From: Pseudomonadota bacterium
Lineage (GTDB): Bacteria; Pseudomonadota; Gammaproteobacteria; Burkholderiales; Burkholderiaceae_C
DNA: 49,850 bases
Assembly: GCA_018241225.1 (NCBI GenBank)
Contig: JAFEEG010000038.1
Span: 1-49,850, forward strand
Direction: 5' to 3'
Position numbers and translations under genes: made by a program. Positions 32,252 to 40,284 of this stretch are shown here, one piece after another (within the stretch, counting starts at the first letter, position 1; every line of letters begins with the position of its first letter). Below the pieces are notes generated by a model, which worked only from the letters and a program-made list of their open reading frames with translations, was not told the DNA's origin and searched no databases.

Positions 32252-33496
32252 ATGACCAAACGCCGCGTCGTCGTGACCGGGCTGGGTTGCCTGGCTCCAG
32301 TCGGAAATTCCGTCACTGAAGCCTGGGCCAACCTGCTGGCCGGTCAGTCGGGCATCGACACCATCACGAGTTTCGATGCCAGTGCCTTTGCCTGCCGCTT
32401 TGCTGGCGAGGTCAAGGGCTTCGACATCACTCAGTACATCCCCGAGAAGGAAGCGCGTCACATGGACCGCTTCATCCATCTCGGGCTGGCAGCGGCCGTG
32501 CAGGCCGTTCAGGACAGCGGCTTGCCCACGGGCGATGCGCTGACGCCGGAGCTGGCCGTGCGCATCGGGTGCAACATCGGCTCGGGCATCGGTGGCCTGC
32601 CGATGATTGAGCAAACCCACTCCGAACTGGTCAACCGCGGCCCCCGCCGTGTGTCGCCGTTCTTCGTGCCTGCCTCGATCATCAACATGATCTCCGGCCA
32701 CGTGTCGATCAAGTACGGCTTCAAGGGCCCGAACGTCGCAGTGGTCACGGCATGTACGACGGGTCTGCACGCCATTGGCATGTCCGCGCGCATGATCGAG
32801 TACGGCGATGCCGACGTGATGATCGCCGGCGGTGCCGAATCCACCGTGTCGCCGCTGGGCGTTGGCGGCTTTGCTGCTGCCCGTGCGCTGAGTACCCGCA
32901 ACGACGATCCCAAGACGGCTTCGCGCCCCTGGGACAAGGATCGCGACGGGTTCGTGCTGGGCGAGGGTGCTGGCGTGATGGTCCTCGAGGAGTACGAGCA
33001 TGCCAAGGCCCGCGGCGCCAAGATCTACGCCGAGCTGGCCGGTTTCGGCATGTCGGGCGATGCCTATCACATGACCGCGCCGGACGTCGACGGCCCCCGC
33101 CGCTCCATGTCCAATGCGCTGGCGAACGCGGGCGTCAACGCCGACCAGGTGGGCTATATCAACGCGCACGGTACGTCCACGCCGCTGGGCGATGTGAACG
33201 AAACCAATGCGATCAAGCTCGCTTTCGGTGACCAGGCCAAGAAGCTGGTGGTCAACTCGACCAAGTCGATGACCGGCCACCTGCTGGGTGGCGCCGGCGG
33301 CATCGAATCGGTGTTCACGGTGCTGGCCGTGCATCATCAGAAGAGCCCGCCGACGATCAACATCTTCAACCAGGATCCGGAGTGTGACCTCGACTACTGC
33401 GCCAACCAGGCGCGCGATCTGAAGATCGATGTCGCGGTCAAGAACAACTTCGGGTTCGGCGGCACCAACGGCACGCTGGTGTTCAAGCGCGCTTGA
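32252..33496 (+). CDS. fabF: Beta-ketoacyl-ACP synthase II
   Basis: Elongating condensing enzyme of type II fatty-acid synthesis. The 414-residue protein has active-site Cys168 in VVTACTTGLHAIG, His306 in NAHGTSTPLGD, Lys338 in NSTKSM and His343 in MTGHLLGGAG. The residue after CT is Thr where E. coli FabF has Ser (TACTSG), a mild change. The C-terminal NNFGFGGTNGTLVF is canonical. AAGG stands about 10 bases before the ATG. It closes the fatty-acid block; a small membrane-protein gene follows 13 bp later. Confidence 0.97.
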   Translation: MTKRRVVVTGLGCLAPVGNSVTEAWANLLAGQSGIDTITSFDASAFACRFAGEVKGFDITQYIPEKEARHMDRFIHLGLAAAVQAVQDSGLPTGDALTPELAVRIGCNIGSGIGGLPMIEQTHSELVNRGPRRVSPFFVPASIINMISGHVSIKYGFKGPNVAVVTACTTGLHAIGMSARMIEYGDADVMIAGGAESTVSPLGVGGFAAARALSTRNDDPKTASRPWDKDRDGFVLGEGAGVMVLEEYEHAKARGAKIYAELAGFGMSGDAYHMTAPDVDGPRRSMSNALANAGVNADQVGYINAHGTSTPLGDVNETNAIKLAFGDQAKKLVVNSTKSMTGHLLGGAGGIESVFTVLAVHHQKSPPTINIFNQDPECDLDYCANQARDLKIDVAVKNNFGFGGTNGTLVFKRA

Positions 33497-33509
33497 TCTC
33501 CATCTACGC

Positions 33510-33959
33510 ATGCACAGCGCCCCATCGGTGAGCTTTCCGGTGGGGCGCTCGCGCATGGCGCGTCGGCTCGCGTGGGGCATCTGGGCCCTGGGGGCGGCCG
33601 CGCTGCTGGCGTGGTGCGTCCAGTTCGCCGGTGCACCGTGGCGCACCGCGATACTGGCCAGCGCCTTGGCGCTCGCCGCTCGCGGTGCGTGGGCCGCATC
33701 CCGGTTGGGGGAGGGCGTGCAGTTGCGCTGGGATGGTGTGCATTGGTCATGCACGGGCACTACGCGCCTGGGTGGCGCGGGTGCGTCGATTCATCTCGAC
33801 CTTCAATCCCTTGTGCTCGTTCGACTGAACGCGCCTGGTCGTCCTGCCGCCTGGCTCTGGCTCGAGCGCGCGAACTGCCCCGAGCGCTGGCTGGACTTGC
33901 GTCGCGCCCTGTACGCACGCGTGCCGGGTGGCGACGAACCGGTGTTGTCCCAACCATGA
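33510..33959 (+). CDS. Small YgfX-like membrane protein
   Basis: A 149-residue protein of uncertain family. Two adjacent hydrophobic segments (about 20-38 and 42-62) are followed by a beta-type region with LRWDGVHWSC and a C-terminal WLWLERANCPERWLDLRRALYAR. This layout matches the YgfX/CptA group (two helices, then a soluble domain ending in a W/LRR motif), but the match is by eye. The stop overlaps the rpoE start (ATGA), tying it to the sigma-E operon. It could affect envelope or division functions, or be a dedicated accessory of that operon. Confidence 0.7.
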   Translation: MHSAPSVSFPVGRSRMARRLAWGIWALGAAALLAWCVQFAGAPWRTAILASALALAARGAWAASRLGEGVQLRWDGVHWSCTGTTRLGGAGASIHLDLQSLVLVRLNAPGRPAAWLWLERANCPERWLDLRRALYARVPGGDEPVLSQP

Positions 33960-34603
33960 CGAGCCGGCCCACGCCTCCTTCTCCGCCTGCGGCAACCAAT
34001 TCCGCAGACGCAGACTTCCAGCTTGTGCAGCGTACCGTGGCCGGCGACGACCGGGCCTACGAACTGCTGGTGCTCAAGTACCAGCGCCGCATCGAGCGCC
34101 TGATCGGCCGCATGGTGCGGGATGTCGACCTTGTCGAGGACATTGCCCAGGAAACCTTCATCCGGGCCTACAAGGCGCTGCACCAGTTCCGCGGCGAAGC
34201 CCAGTTCTACACCTGGCTCTACCGCATTGCCGTGAACACCGCGAAGAAGGCGCTGGTGGACATGAAGCGGGACCCGACGGTTCCCGAGGCCGCCCTGCGT
34301 TCGAGTGACGAAGACGATGAAACTTACCGGCCCGGGAACGAACCAATAAGCGACGAAAGCCCCGACACCATTCTTGCAGCCAAGGAAATTGCGGCTGCAG
34401 TGAACGCCGCCATGGACGCATTGCCGACTGAATTGCGGCAGGCAGTCACCCTGCGGGAAATCGAAGGCTTGAGTTACGAAGAGATTGCCGAGGTCATGAA
34501 TTGCCCTATCGGCACGGTACGTTCGCGCATCTTTCGGGCGCGCGAAGCCATTTCGGCCCGGGTCAAACCGCTGTTGGACAACCAGTCCGGCAAGCGTTGG
34601 TAG
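33956..34603 (+). CDS. rpoE: ECF sigma factor RpoE (sigma-E)
   Basis: Extracytoplasmic-function sigma factor directing the envelope-stress response. In the 215-residue protein, region 2 runs from about 25 to 95 (YELLVLKYQRRIERLI, DVDLVEDIAQETFIRAYKAL, FYTWLYRIAVNTAKK). Region 4 runs from about 150 to 205 (LPTELRQAVTLREIEGLSYEEIAEVM, CPIGTVRSRIFRARE). Pairing with rseA, rseB and mucD downstream identifies it as the RpoE/AlgU type. No sigma-E-type promoter (GAACTT/TCTGA) was found just ahead of it. Confidence 0.96.
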   Translation: MTSRPTPPSPPAATNSADADFQLVQRTVAGDDRAYELLVLKYQRRIERLIGRMVRDVDLVEDIAQETFIRAYKALHQFRGEAQFYTWLYRIAVNTAKKALVDMKRDPTVPEAALRSSDEDDETYRPGNEPISDESPDTILAAKEIAAAVNAAMDALPTELRQAVTLREIEGLSYEEIAEVMNCPIGTVRSRIFRAREAISARVKPLLDNQSGKRW

Positions 34604-34623
34604 GTAGCTAGCAGGTGAATGAA

Positions 34624-35277
34624 ATGAACGATTCCGACAAGTTGCGCGAACAGGTTTCGGCATTGGTGGATGGACAGTTGCGTGGCGATGAGTTCGCAAG
34701 CGCCGTCGAGCGCGTGTGCGGGCACGAGGAGCTGCGTGGCACCTGGCATACCTACCACATGGTGGGCGAGGTGCTTCGTTCGGGCCAGCACGTTGCCTGC
34801 CAGGATTCCACGGCCTTCGTCAGTCGTTTCCGCGAGCGCCTTGCGGCCGAAGGCCTTCGACCAGCTGTTGCGCCCGTTGTCGACGTGCAGGTGCCACCTG
34901 TGGCCCGCGTCGAAGCCGCCAATGAGCCGGTGTTCCGCTGGAAGCTCGTTGCCGGGTTCGCCTCGGTTGCGGCCGTGGCGGCCATCGGTTGGAGCCTGGG
35001 CAGCAGCGTGCTGCAGGGGCCGTCGGGCGGCGCGCAGCTGGCGCAGCAGCAGGGCAATGGTGCCGTGCCGGTGCTGGCGTCGTCTGCTCTCCCGCCTGTC
35101 CAATCCTCCACCACGACGACCACGAGAGTGCTGGTTGGCGACAACCAGAAGCCGCAGGTGATGCTTCGCGATGCCCGCCTGGACGCCTTGCTGGAGGCGC
35201 ACCAGGAAGCTGGTGGGGCTTCGCACATGCCGTCCGGCTTTCTGCGCAACGCCACCTTCGAGGGGCAGTCACGCTGA
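34624..35277 (+). CDS. rseA: Anti-sigma-E factor RseA
   Basis: Single-pass inner-membrane protein that holds sigma-E inactive until cleaved under stress. The 217-residue protein has an N-terminal sigma-binding domain (KLREQVSALVDGQL, LRGTWHTYHMVGEVLR). A transmembrane helix follows (about 105-125) and then a Gln/Ser/Thr-rich periplasmic tail. AGGTGA stands 7 bases before the chosen ATG; a GTG at 34615 would add three residues. It is 20 bp after rpoE and 20 bp before rseB. Confidence 0.92.
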   Translation: MNDSDKLREQVSALVDGQLRGDEFASAVERVCGHEELRGTWHTYHMVGEVLRSGQHVACQDSTAFVSRFRERLAAEGLRPAVAPVVDVQVPPVARVEAANEPVFRWKLVAGFASVAAVAAIGWSLGSSVLQGPSGGAQLAQQQGNGAVPVLASSALPPVQSSTTTTTRVLVGDNQKPQVMLRDARLDALLEAHQEAGGASHMPSGFLRNATFEGQSR

Positions 35278-35297
35278 ATCTCGCCACCTTGGACGCA

Positions 35298-36365
35298 ATG
35301 ACGATTCCGACGCGAAACTCCGTGCGCATTCTGTTGCCAGCGGTGGCCATGCTTTGCGCCGCCCAGCTGGCGACGGCCCAGCCCGCAACTTCGGGCGCTC
35401 CGGCGCCGGCACCAGCAGCCAATGGAGCCGACGATACGCCCAACCTCGGAGTGGTCGACTGGATCAAGCGGATGCACGGTGCGGCGCGCCGGCATTCGTA
35501 CGTCGGCACCTTCGTCGTGTCGGTGGCCGCGGGCGACTTGTCGAGCGCGCGCATCTGGCATGCCTGCGAGGGCGATCTGCAGATCGAGCGCGTCGACCTT
35601 CTGTCGGGGCCGCCGCGCACCACATTCCGCCGCAACGAACAGGTGCTCACCTTCCTGCCCGACCAGCGCCTGATCAAGGTGGAAAAGCGCGAGAACTCCG
35701 AGCTCTTTCCCAATCTGCTGGGCATTCCCGATTCTGCGATTGCGGACTTCTACAACGTCAAGGTCGTTGGCAAAGGGCGGGTCGCCGGATTCGACACCGA
35801 CGTCATCCAGTTGATGCCGCGCGATTCGATGCGCTTCGGCTACCGCGTCTGGACAGAGAAGCGTTCGGGCCTGCTGACCAAGCTCCAGACGGTCGACAAC
35901 GAGGGCAAGGTGGTCGAGCAGTCGGCCTTTTCCGAACTGCAGCTTGACGCTCCGATCAAGGTGCAGGCGCTATCGCAGATGATGGGCAGCACCGCCGGCT
36001 ATCGCATGGAAAAGTCCCAGGCCGAGCGCACCACCGCTCAGGCCGAAGGCTGGGGGTTGAAGTCGCCCGTGCCGGGCTTCAAGCCGATCAGCTGCCATCG
36101 CCGGGTGCTCGGCGGCGCCGCCGGCGCCGAGAGCATGCTGCAGTGGACCTTCTCGGACGGGCTGGCTACCGTGTCGCTGTTCCTCGAACCCTTCGACGCC
36201 AGGCGCGATGCGCAAGAAGGCGTGATGAGCCTTGGCGCAACCAACACGCTGACCCGTCGCCTTGCGACGCCTTCTGGCGACTGGTGGCTCACTGCCGTGG
36301 GTGAAGTGCCCGCGCGCACGCTGGAGGCCTTTGCCCAGAACCTGACCCGGCAACAGCCGCGTTGA
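35298..36365 (+). CDS. rseB: Sigma-E regulator RseB/MucB
   Basis: Periplasmic protein that binds RseA and shields it from DegS cleavage; it also senses lipoprotein or LPS signals in related systems. The 355-residue protein has a signal peptide ending near AAQLATAQ. The MucB/RseB large domain has WIKRMHGAARRHSYVGTFVV, RTTFRRNEQVLTFLPD, FGYRVWTEKRSGLLTKLQ. A smaller C-terminal domain has LQWTFSDGLATVSLFLEPF and WWLTAVGEVPARTLEAFA. It sits in the rpoE-rseA-rseB-mucD order. Confidence 0.93.
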   Translation: MTIPTRNSVRILLPAVAMLCAAQLATAQPATSGAPAPAPAANGADDTPNLGVVDWIKRMHGAARRHSYVGTFVVSVAAGDLSSARIWHACEGDLQIERVDLLSGPPRTTFRRNEQVLTFLPDQRLIKVEKRENSELFPNLLGIPDSAIADFYNVKVVGKGRVAGFDTDVIQLMPRDSMRFGYRVWTEKRSGLLTKLQTVDNEGKVVEQSAFSELQLDAPIKVQALSQMMGSTAGYRMEKSQAERTTAQAEGWGLKSPVPGFKPISCHRRVLGGAAGAESMLQWTFSDGLATVSLFLEPFDARRDAQEGVMSLGATNTLTRRLATPSGDWWLTAVGEVPARTLEAFAQNLTRQQPR

Positions 36366-36383
36366 CGGTACTGCCGTGCGTTG

Positions 36384-36405
36384 ATGGGTGAACCAAAGCA
36401 CCCAT
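36384..36405 (+). promoter_or_regulatory. Hairpin between rseB and mucD
   Basis: ATGGGTG (36384-36390) and CACCCAT (36399-36405) form a perfect 7-bp stem with an 8-base loop. A pyrimidine-rich stretch (36419-36451) follows. It may separate mucD expression from the sigma factor genes or be a processing site; termination is not clear because the T content is interrupted. Confidence 0.3.
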
Positions 36406-36467
36406 TCGGGTTCATAGTCCTGTCTTTGCTTTTCGCATCTTCTTTTTCTTCTAGGGAAAGCCGTTCG

Positions 36468-37955
36468 ATGATGATGTTGTTGTTCAAAGCCGAGGGAAAG
36501 AGATTTCGCACCTACGCCATGGCAGCAGGCCTGGCGCTCGGCGCCACCCTGGGCTTCTTGCCGGCAGCGCCGGCCCATGCACAGACGCGCACGCTGCCTG
36601 ATTTCACCGACCTGGTCGACCAGGTCGGGCCGTCGGTGGTCAACATCCGCACCATCGAGCGCGTCAGCCAGCGTGGCAATCCCGAGATGGACGAGGAGAT
36701 GCAGGAGTTCTTCCGCCGCTTCTTCGGCCAGCCCATGCCGGGCGCGCCGCGCTCGCAGCGGCCCAACCCCAACCGCCCGCAGCCGCAGGAAGAAGAGCGC
36801 CCGCGCGGCGTGGGCTCGGGCTTCATCCTGACGGCTGACGGCTATGTGATGACCAACGCGCACGTGGTGGAAGACGCCTCCGAGGTGCTCGTGACCCTGA
36901 CGGACAAGCGCGAGTTCAAGGCCAAGATCATCGGTGCCGACAAGCGAACCGACGTAGCCGTAGTGAAGATCGACGCCACCGGCCTGCCGGCCGTGAAGGT
37001 GGGCGACGTGTCCAAGTTGCGCGTGGGCGAGTGGGTGATGGCCATCGGCTCGCCTTTCGGGCTTGAAAACACCGTGACGGCGGGCATCGTCAGCGCCAAG
37101 CAGCGCGACACGGGTGACTACCTGCCCTTCATCCAGACCGACGTGGCCATCAACCCCGGCAATTCGGGTGGGCCGCTGATCAACATGCGCGGCGAAGTGG
37201 TGGGCATCAACAGCCAGATCTATTCGCGCTCGGGCGGCTTCATGGGCATCTCGTTCTCGATTCCGATCGACGAAGCGTGGCGAGTGAGCGAGCAGCTGCG
37301 CACCAGTGGCCGCGTCTCGCGTGGACGCATCGGCGTGCAGATCGACCAGGTGACCAAGGACGTGGCCGAGTCCATCGGCCTGGGCAAGGCCGCTGGCGCG
37401 CTGGTGCGCAGTGTCGAGTCGGGCTCGCCGGGCGAGAAGGCCGGCATCGAGGCCGGAGACATCATCACCAAGTTCGACGGCAAGCTCATCGATCGCCCGA
37501 GCGACCTGCCGCGCCTGGTGGGCAACACCAAGCCTGGCACGCGCAGCGTGGTGACGGTGTTCCGCCGCGGCGCAACGCGCGACCTGAACGTGACCATTGC
37601 GGAGATCGAGCCTGACAAGCCGGCGAAGGTTGCCGCAGAACGCGAAGAAGCTCAGCCGAAGTCTTCTTCTTCCGTTGCGGCTCGTTCGCTGGGCCTGGCC
37701 GTGACCGAACTCACCGAAGCGCAAAAGCGCGAGCTCAAGCTCAAGGGCGGCGTGAAGGTGGATGCCGCCACCGAAGCGGCCGCACGTGCGGGCTTGCGAG
37801 AGGGCGACGTGATCCTTGCCGTGGGCAACACTGAGGTGGGCAGCCTCAAGGAGTTCGACAGCGCCTTGTCGAAGGCCGACAAGTCCAAGCCCATCAGCAT
37901 GCTGTTCCGCCGTGGCGACTGGGCCCAGTACGCCCTGGTGCGGCCGGCGCGCTGA
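36468..37955 (+). CDS. mucD: Periplasmic serine protease MucD/DegP (HtrA family)
   Basis: Degrades or refolds damaged envelope proteins. The 495-residue protein has a signal peptide ending near PAHAQ and a trypsin-like domain with His132 (MTNAHVVED), Asp162 (RTDVAVVKID) and Ser233 (NPGNSGGPL). Two PDZ domains follow (about 285-375 and 400-495). A Q/R/P-rich insert (about 85-110) follows the N-terminus. I chose the first of three consecutive ATG codons, 8 bases after AGGGAAAG. The frame is also open upstream to 36381, but that has no ribosome site and would spoil the signal peptide. Last gene of the sigma-E operon. Confidence 0.95.
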   Translation: MMMLLFKAEGKRFRTYAMAAGLALGATLGFLPAAPAHAQTRTLPDFTDLVDQVGPSVVNIRTIERVSQRGNPEMDEEMQEFFRRFFGQPMPGAPRSQRPNPNRPQPQEEERPRGVGSGFILTADGYVMTNAHVVEDASEVLVTLTDKREFKAKIIGADKRTDVAVVKIDATGLPAVKVGDVSKLRVGEWVMAIGSPFGLENTVTAGIVSAKQRDTGDYLPFIQTDVAINPGNSGGPLINMRGEVVGINSQIYSRSGGFMGISFSIPIDEAWRVSEQLRTSGRVSRGRIGVQIDQVTKDVAESIGLGKAAGALVRSVESGSPGEKAGIEAGDIITKFDGKLIDRPSDLPRLVGNTKPGTRSVVTVFRRGATRDLNVTIAEIEPDKPAKVAAEREEAQPKSSSSVAARSLGLAVTELTEAQKRELKLKGGVKVDAATEAAARAGLREGDVILAVGNTEVGSLKEFDSALSKADKSKPISMLFRRGDWAQYALVRPAR

Positions 37956-37970
37956 TCGACGTTTCGTCAA

Positions 37971-38004
37971 GTGGCCCCAGCCTCTAGTCGGGTTTTGGGG
38001 CCAC
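37971..38004 (+). terminator. Hairpin after mucD
   Basis: GTGGCCCCA (37971-37979) and TGGGGCCAC (37996-38004) form a perfect 9-bp GC-rich stem, 15 bp past the mucD stop, followed by TGTTT. The 16-base loop and short T-run make it a moderate terminator. Confidence 0.6.
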
Positions 38005-38058
38005 TGTTTCAGCCAAATGCAGACGCCTTCGAAAAATTTTTCTCAGGTGGTTCTGGAG

Positions 38059-38086
38059 TTAAGTTTGTTTGTGCACACTAACTTAA
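38059..38086. promoter_or_regulatory. Inverted repeat upstream of a promoter-like box
   Basis: TTAAGTTTGTTT (38059-38070) and ACACTAACTTAA (38075-38086) match as an inverted repeat in 10 of 12 positions around GTGC. It sits just upstream of a TAGAAT box at 38111, where an activator or repressor site would be expected. Confidence 0.4.
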
Positions 38087-38087
38087 A

Positions 38088-38116
38088 TTCGGCCTAACAA
38101 CTCGATTTGGTAGAAT
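38088..38116 (+). promoter_or_regulatory. Promoter-like boxes in the mucD-lepA gap
   Basis: The -10-like TAGAAT (38111-38116) has a weak -35 candidate TTCGGC (38088-38093, 17-bp spacing). A second -10-like TACAAT (38335-38340) stands further down. Either could drive transcription toward the terminator at 38381-38412 and lepA. Confidence 0.4.
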
Positions 38117-38346
38117 ACGACGCCTCTCCGATGGGTCTCACGCATAAGCCAAACAAGCTTGTTCACGATGCGGGATGTCTTGTGACAGTCCACCGGCGCT
38201 CCACAGATCGCCCACAAGTTGTCCCCCCGGTCTTGCACCGGATTTGTTGATAAGCTGTTTATAAGTTTCATGTTGCTGACCCGCAACGAGGCCTTTGGCC
38301 GGTCTTCGCGGCTGTACGCGCCCCCCTTTTTGCCTACAATGAAGCT

Positions 38347-38412
38347 CCAACTACTGCAGTTGCCATTGCTTGTTGGTTCAGGGCGCGTCTCCTAGAGGAC
38401 GCGCCCTTTTTT
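38347..38412 (+). ncRNA. Candidate small RNA upstream of lepA
   Basis: From a start expected about 7 bases after the TACAAT box (38335-38340), the transcript would open with a hairpin (CAACT 38348-38352 with AGTTG 38358-38362). An unpaired stretch of about 18 bases would follow, ending in the strong terminator at 38381-38412. That is the outline of a small regulatory RNA of about 65 nt. A longer transcript from the 38111 box (about 290 nt, with hairpins at 38227-38241 and 38272-38287) is equally possible. No known RNA family is recognised, and a lepA leader with attenuation is the main alternative. Confidence 0.35.
38381..38412 (+). terminator. Strong intrinsic terminator ahead of lepA
   Basis: GGGCGCGTC (38381-38389) and GACGCGCCC (38398-38406) form a perfect 9-bp stem with an 8-base loop, followed by six T. 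It stands 55 bp before the lepA start and 425 bp past mucD, too far to be the simple end of mucD. It therefore implies a separate transcription unit in the gap. Confidence 0.88.
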
Positions 38413-38466
38413 CTTGCCTGCAGCCTGCATGCACGAGCCAATTCAAGTACTTAAGCGTCCCCGTTG

Positions 38467-40278
38467 ATGAATCACATCAGAAATTTTTCGATCATTGCGC
38501 ACATCGACCACGGCAAGTCGACGCTTGCCGATCGCCTGATCCAGCGCTGCGGCGGGCTCGCAGAGCGCGAGATGGAAGCGCAGGTCCTCGACTCGATGGA
38601 CATCGAGAAAGAGCGTGGGATAACCATCAAGGCCCAGACCGCAGCGCTGCACTACAAGGCACGCGACGGCAAGGTCTACAACCTCAATCTCATCGACACA
38701 CCGGGGCACGTCGACTTCTCGTATGAAGTGTCGCGCTCGTTGTCTGCATGCGAAGGTGCATTGCTCGTCGTCGATGCAAGTCAGGGTGTCGAAGCGCAGA
38801 CCGTGGCCAACTGCTACACCGCGCTCGACCTCGGCGTGGAAGTGCTGCCGGTGCTCAACAAGATGGATCTGCCGCAGGCCGATCCCGACAACGCGAAGGC
38901 CGAGATCGAAGACGTGATCGGCATCGATGCCACCGATGCGATTCCGTGCTCGGCGAAGACGGGCATGGGCATCGAGGAGATTCTCGAAGCGGTGGTTGCG
39001 AACGTGCCGCCGCCGCGCGGCAATTCGAGTGGCGCGCTGCGCGCGATGATCATCGACAGCTGGTTCGATGCGTACGTTGGCGTGGTGATGCTGGTGCGCG
39101 TGGTCGACGGCCGCCTGGCCAAGGGCGACCGCATCAAGATGATGGCCACCGGCGCGAGCTACAACGCCGACAACCTGGGCGTGTTCACGCCGTCCAATGA
39201 GCCGCGCGAATCGCTGGAGGCGGGCGAGGTGGGCTACATCATCGCCGGCATCAAGGAACTGCAGGCCGCCAAGGTGGGCGACACCGTGACGCAGATCAAG
39301 CAGGGAAGTGGTGGCGCGGCATTCACCGCCACGGAGCCGCTGCCGGGCTTCAAGGAAATCCAGCCACAAGTGTTCGCGGGCCTGTACCCGACCGAAGCCA
39401 GCGAATACGACGCACTGCGCGACGCGCTCGAGAAGCTCAAGCTCAACGATGCGTCGCTGCAGTACGAGCCCGAGGTCAGCCAGGCGCTGGGCTTTGGTTT
39501 CCGTTGCGGCTTCCTGGGCCTGCTGCACATGGAGATCGTGCAGGAGCGCCTTGAGCGCGAGTTCGACCAGGACCTGATCACCACCGCGCCGAGCGTGGTC
39601 TACCAGGTGGTGAAAAGCGACGGCGAAATCGTCATGGTGGAGAACCCCTCCAAGATGCCGGACGTGGGCCGCATGGCCGAGATCCGCGAGCCGATCGTCA
39701 CCGTGCACCTGTACATGCCGCAGGAATACGTGGGTTCGGTCATGACGCTGGCCAACCAGAAGCGCGGCGTGCAGATCAACATGGCCTATCACGGCCGGCA
39801 GGTGATGCTCACCTACGACATGCCGCTGGGCGAAATCGTCCTGGACTTCTTCGACAAGCTCAAGTCGGTCAGCCGCGGCTACGCGTCGATGGACTACGAG
39901 TTCAAGGAATATCGCGCCTCCGACGTGGTGAAGGTCGACATCCTGCTCAACGGCGACAAGGTCGATGCACTGTCCATCATCGTTCACCGCAGCCAGTCGC
40001 AGTTCCGCGGCCGCGCCGTGGTGAGCAAGATGCGCGAAATCATTTCGCGCCAGATGTACGACGTTGCGATCCAGGCGGCGATCGGGGCCAACATCATTGC
40101 GCGTGAGACAATCAAGGCGCTTCGCAAGAACGTGCTTGCCAAGTGCTACGGCGGTGACATCACCCGCAAGAAAAAACTCCTGGAAAAGCAGAAGGCCGGC
40201 AAGAAGCGAATGAAGCAGATTGGCTCGGTGGAAGTGCCACAAGAGGCATTCCTCGCGATCCTGCAGGTCGAAGACTAA
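38467..40278 (+). CDS. lepA: Elongation factor 4 (LepA) GTPase
   Basis: Ribosome-bound translational GTPase acting on initiation and on stalled or back-translocating ribosomes. The 603-residue protein has G1 AHIDHGKSTLADR, the G2 region RGITIKAQTA, G3 DTPGHVDF, G4 NKMDLP and G5 CSAKTGMG, then EF-G-like domains. The LepA-specific C-terminus has SQSQFRGRAVVSKMREIISRQ (in part) and GGDITRKKKLLEKQKAGKKRMKQ (in part). No Shine-Dalgarno is visible before the ATG (a TTG precedes it), and a strong terminator lies 55 bp upstream, so how it is transcribed is unclear. lepB follows after 6 bp. Confidence 0.97.
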   Translation: MNHIRNFSIIAHIDHGKSTLADRLIQRCGGLAEREMEAQVLDSMDIEKERGITIKAQTAALHYKARDGKVYNLNLIDTPGHVDFSYEVSRSLSACEGALLVVDASQGVEAQTVANCYTALDLGVEVLPVLNKMDLPQADPDNAKAEIEDVIGIDATDAIPCSAKTGMGIEEILEAVVANVPPPRGNSSGALRAMIIDSWFDAYVGVVMLVRVVDGRLAKGDRIKMMATGASYNADNLGVFTPSNEPRESLEAGEVGYIIAGIKELQAAKVGDTVTQIKQGSGGAAFTATEPLPGFKEIQPQVFAGLYPTEASEYDALRDALEKLKLNDASLQYEPEVSQALGFGFRCGFLGLLHMEIVQERLEREFDQDLITTAPSVVYQVVKSDGEIVMVENPSKMPDVGRMAEIREPIVTVHLYMPQEYVGSVMTLANQKRGVQINMAYHGRQVMLTYDMPLGEIVLDFFDKLKSVSRGYASMDYEFKEYRASDVVKVDILLNGDKVDALSIIVHRSQSQFRGRAVVSKMREIISRQMYDVAIQAAIGANIIARETIKALRKNVLAKCYGGDITRKKKLLEKQKAGKKRMKQIGSVEVPQEAFLAILQVED

Positions 40279-40284
40279 GAACAA

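Noticed and set aside
38131..38250. 39-codon plus-strand ORF in the mucD-lepA gap
   Set aside because: No ribosome site, no recognisable sequence, and it covers the palindrome and a hairpin. An RNA explanation fits better.
38083..38350. Two minus-strand ORFs of about 70 codons in the mucD-lepA gap
   Set aside because: They overlap each other in different frames, lack ribosome sites and run against the terminator-supported direction.
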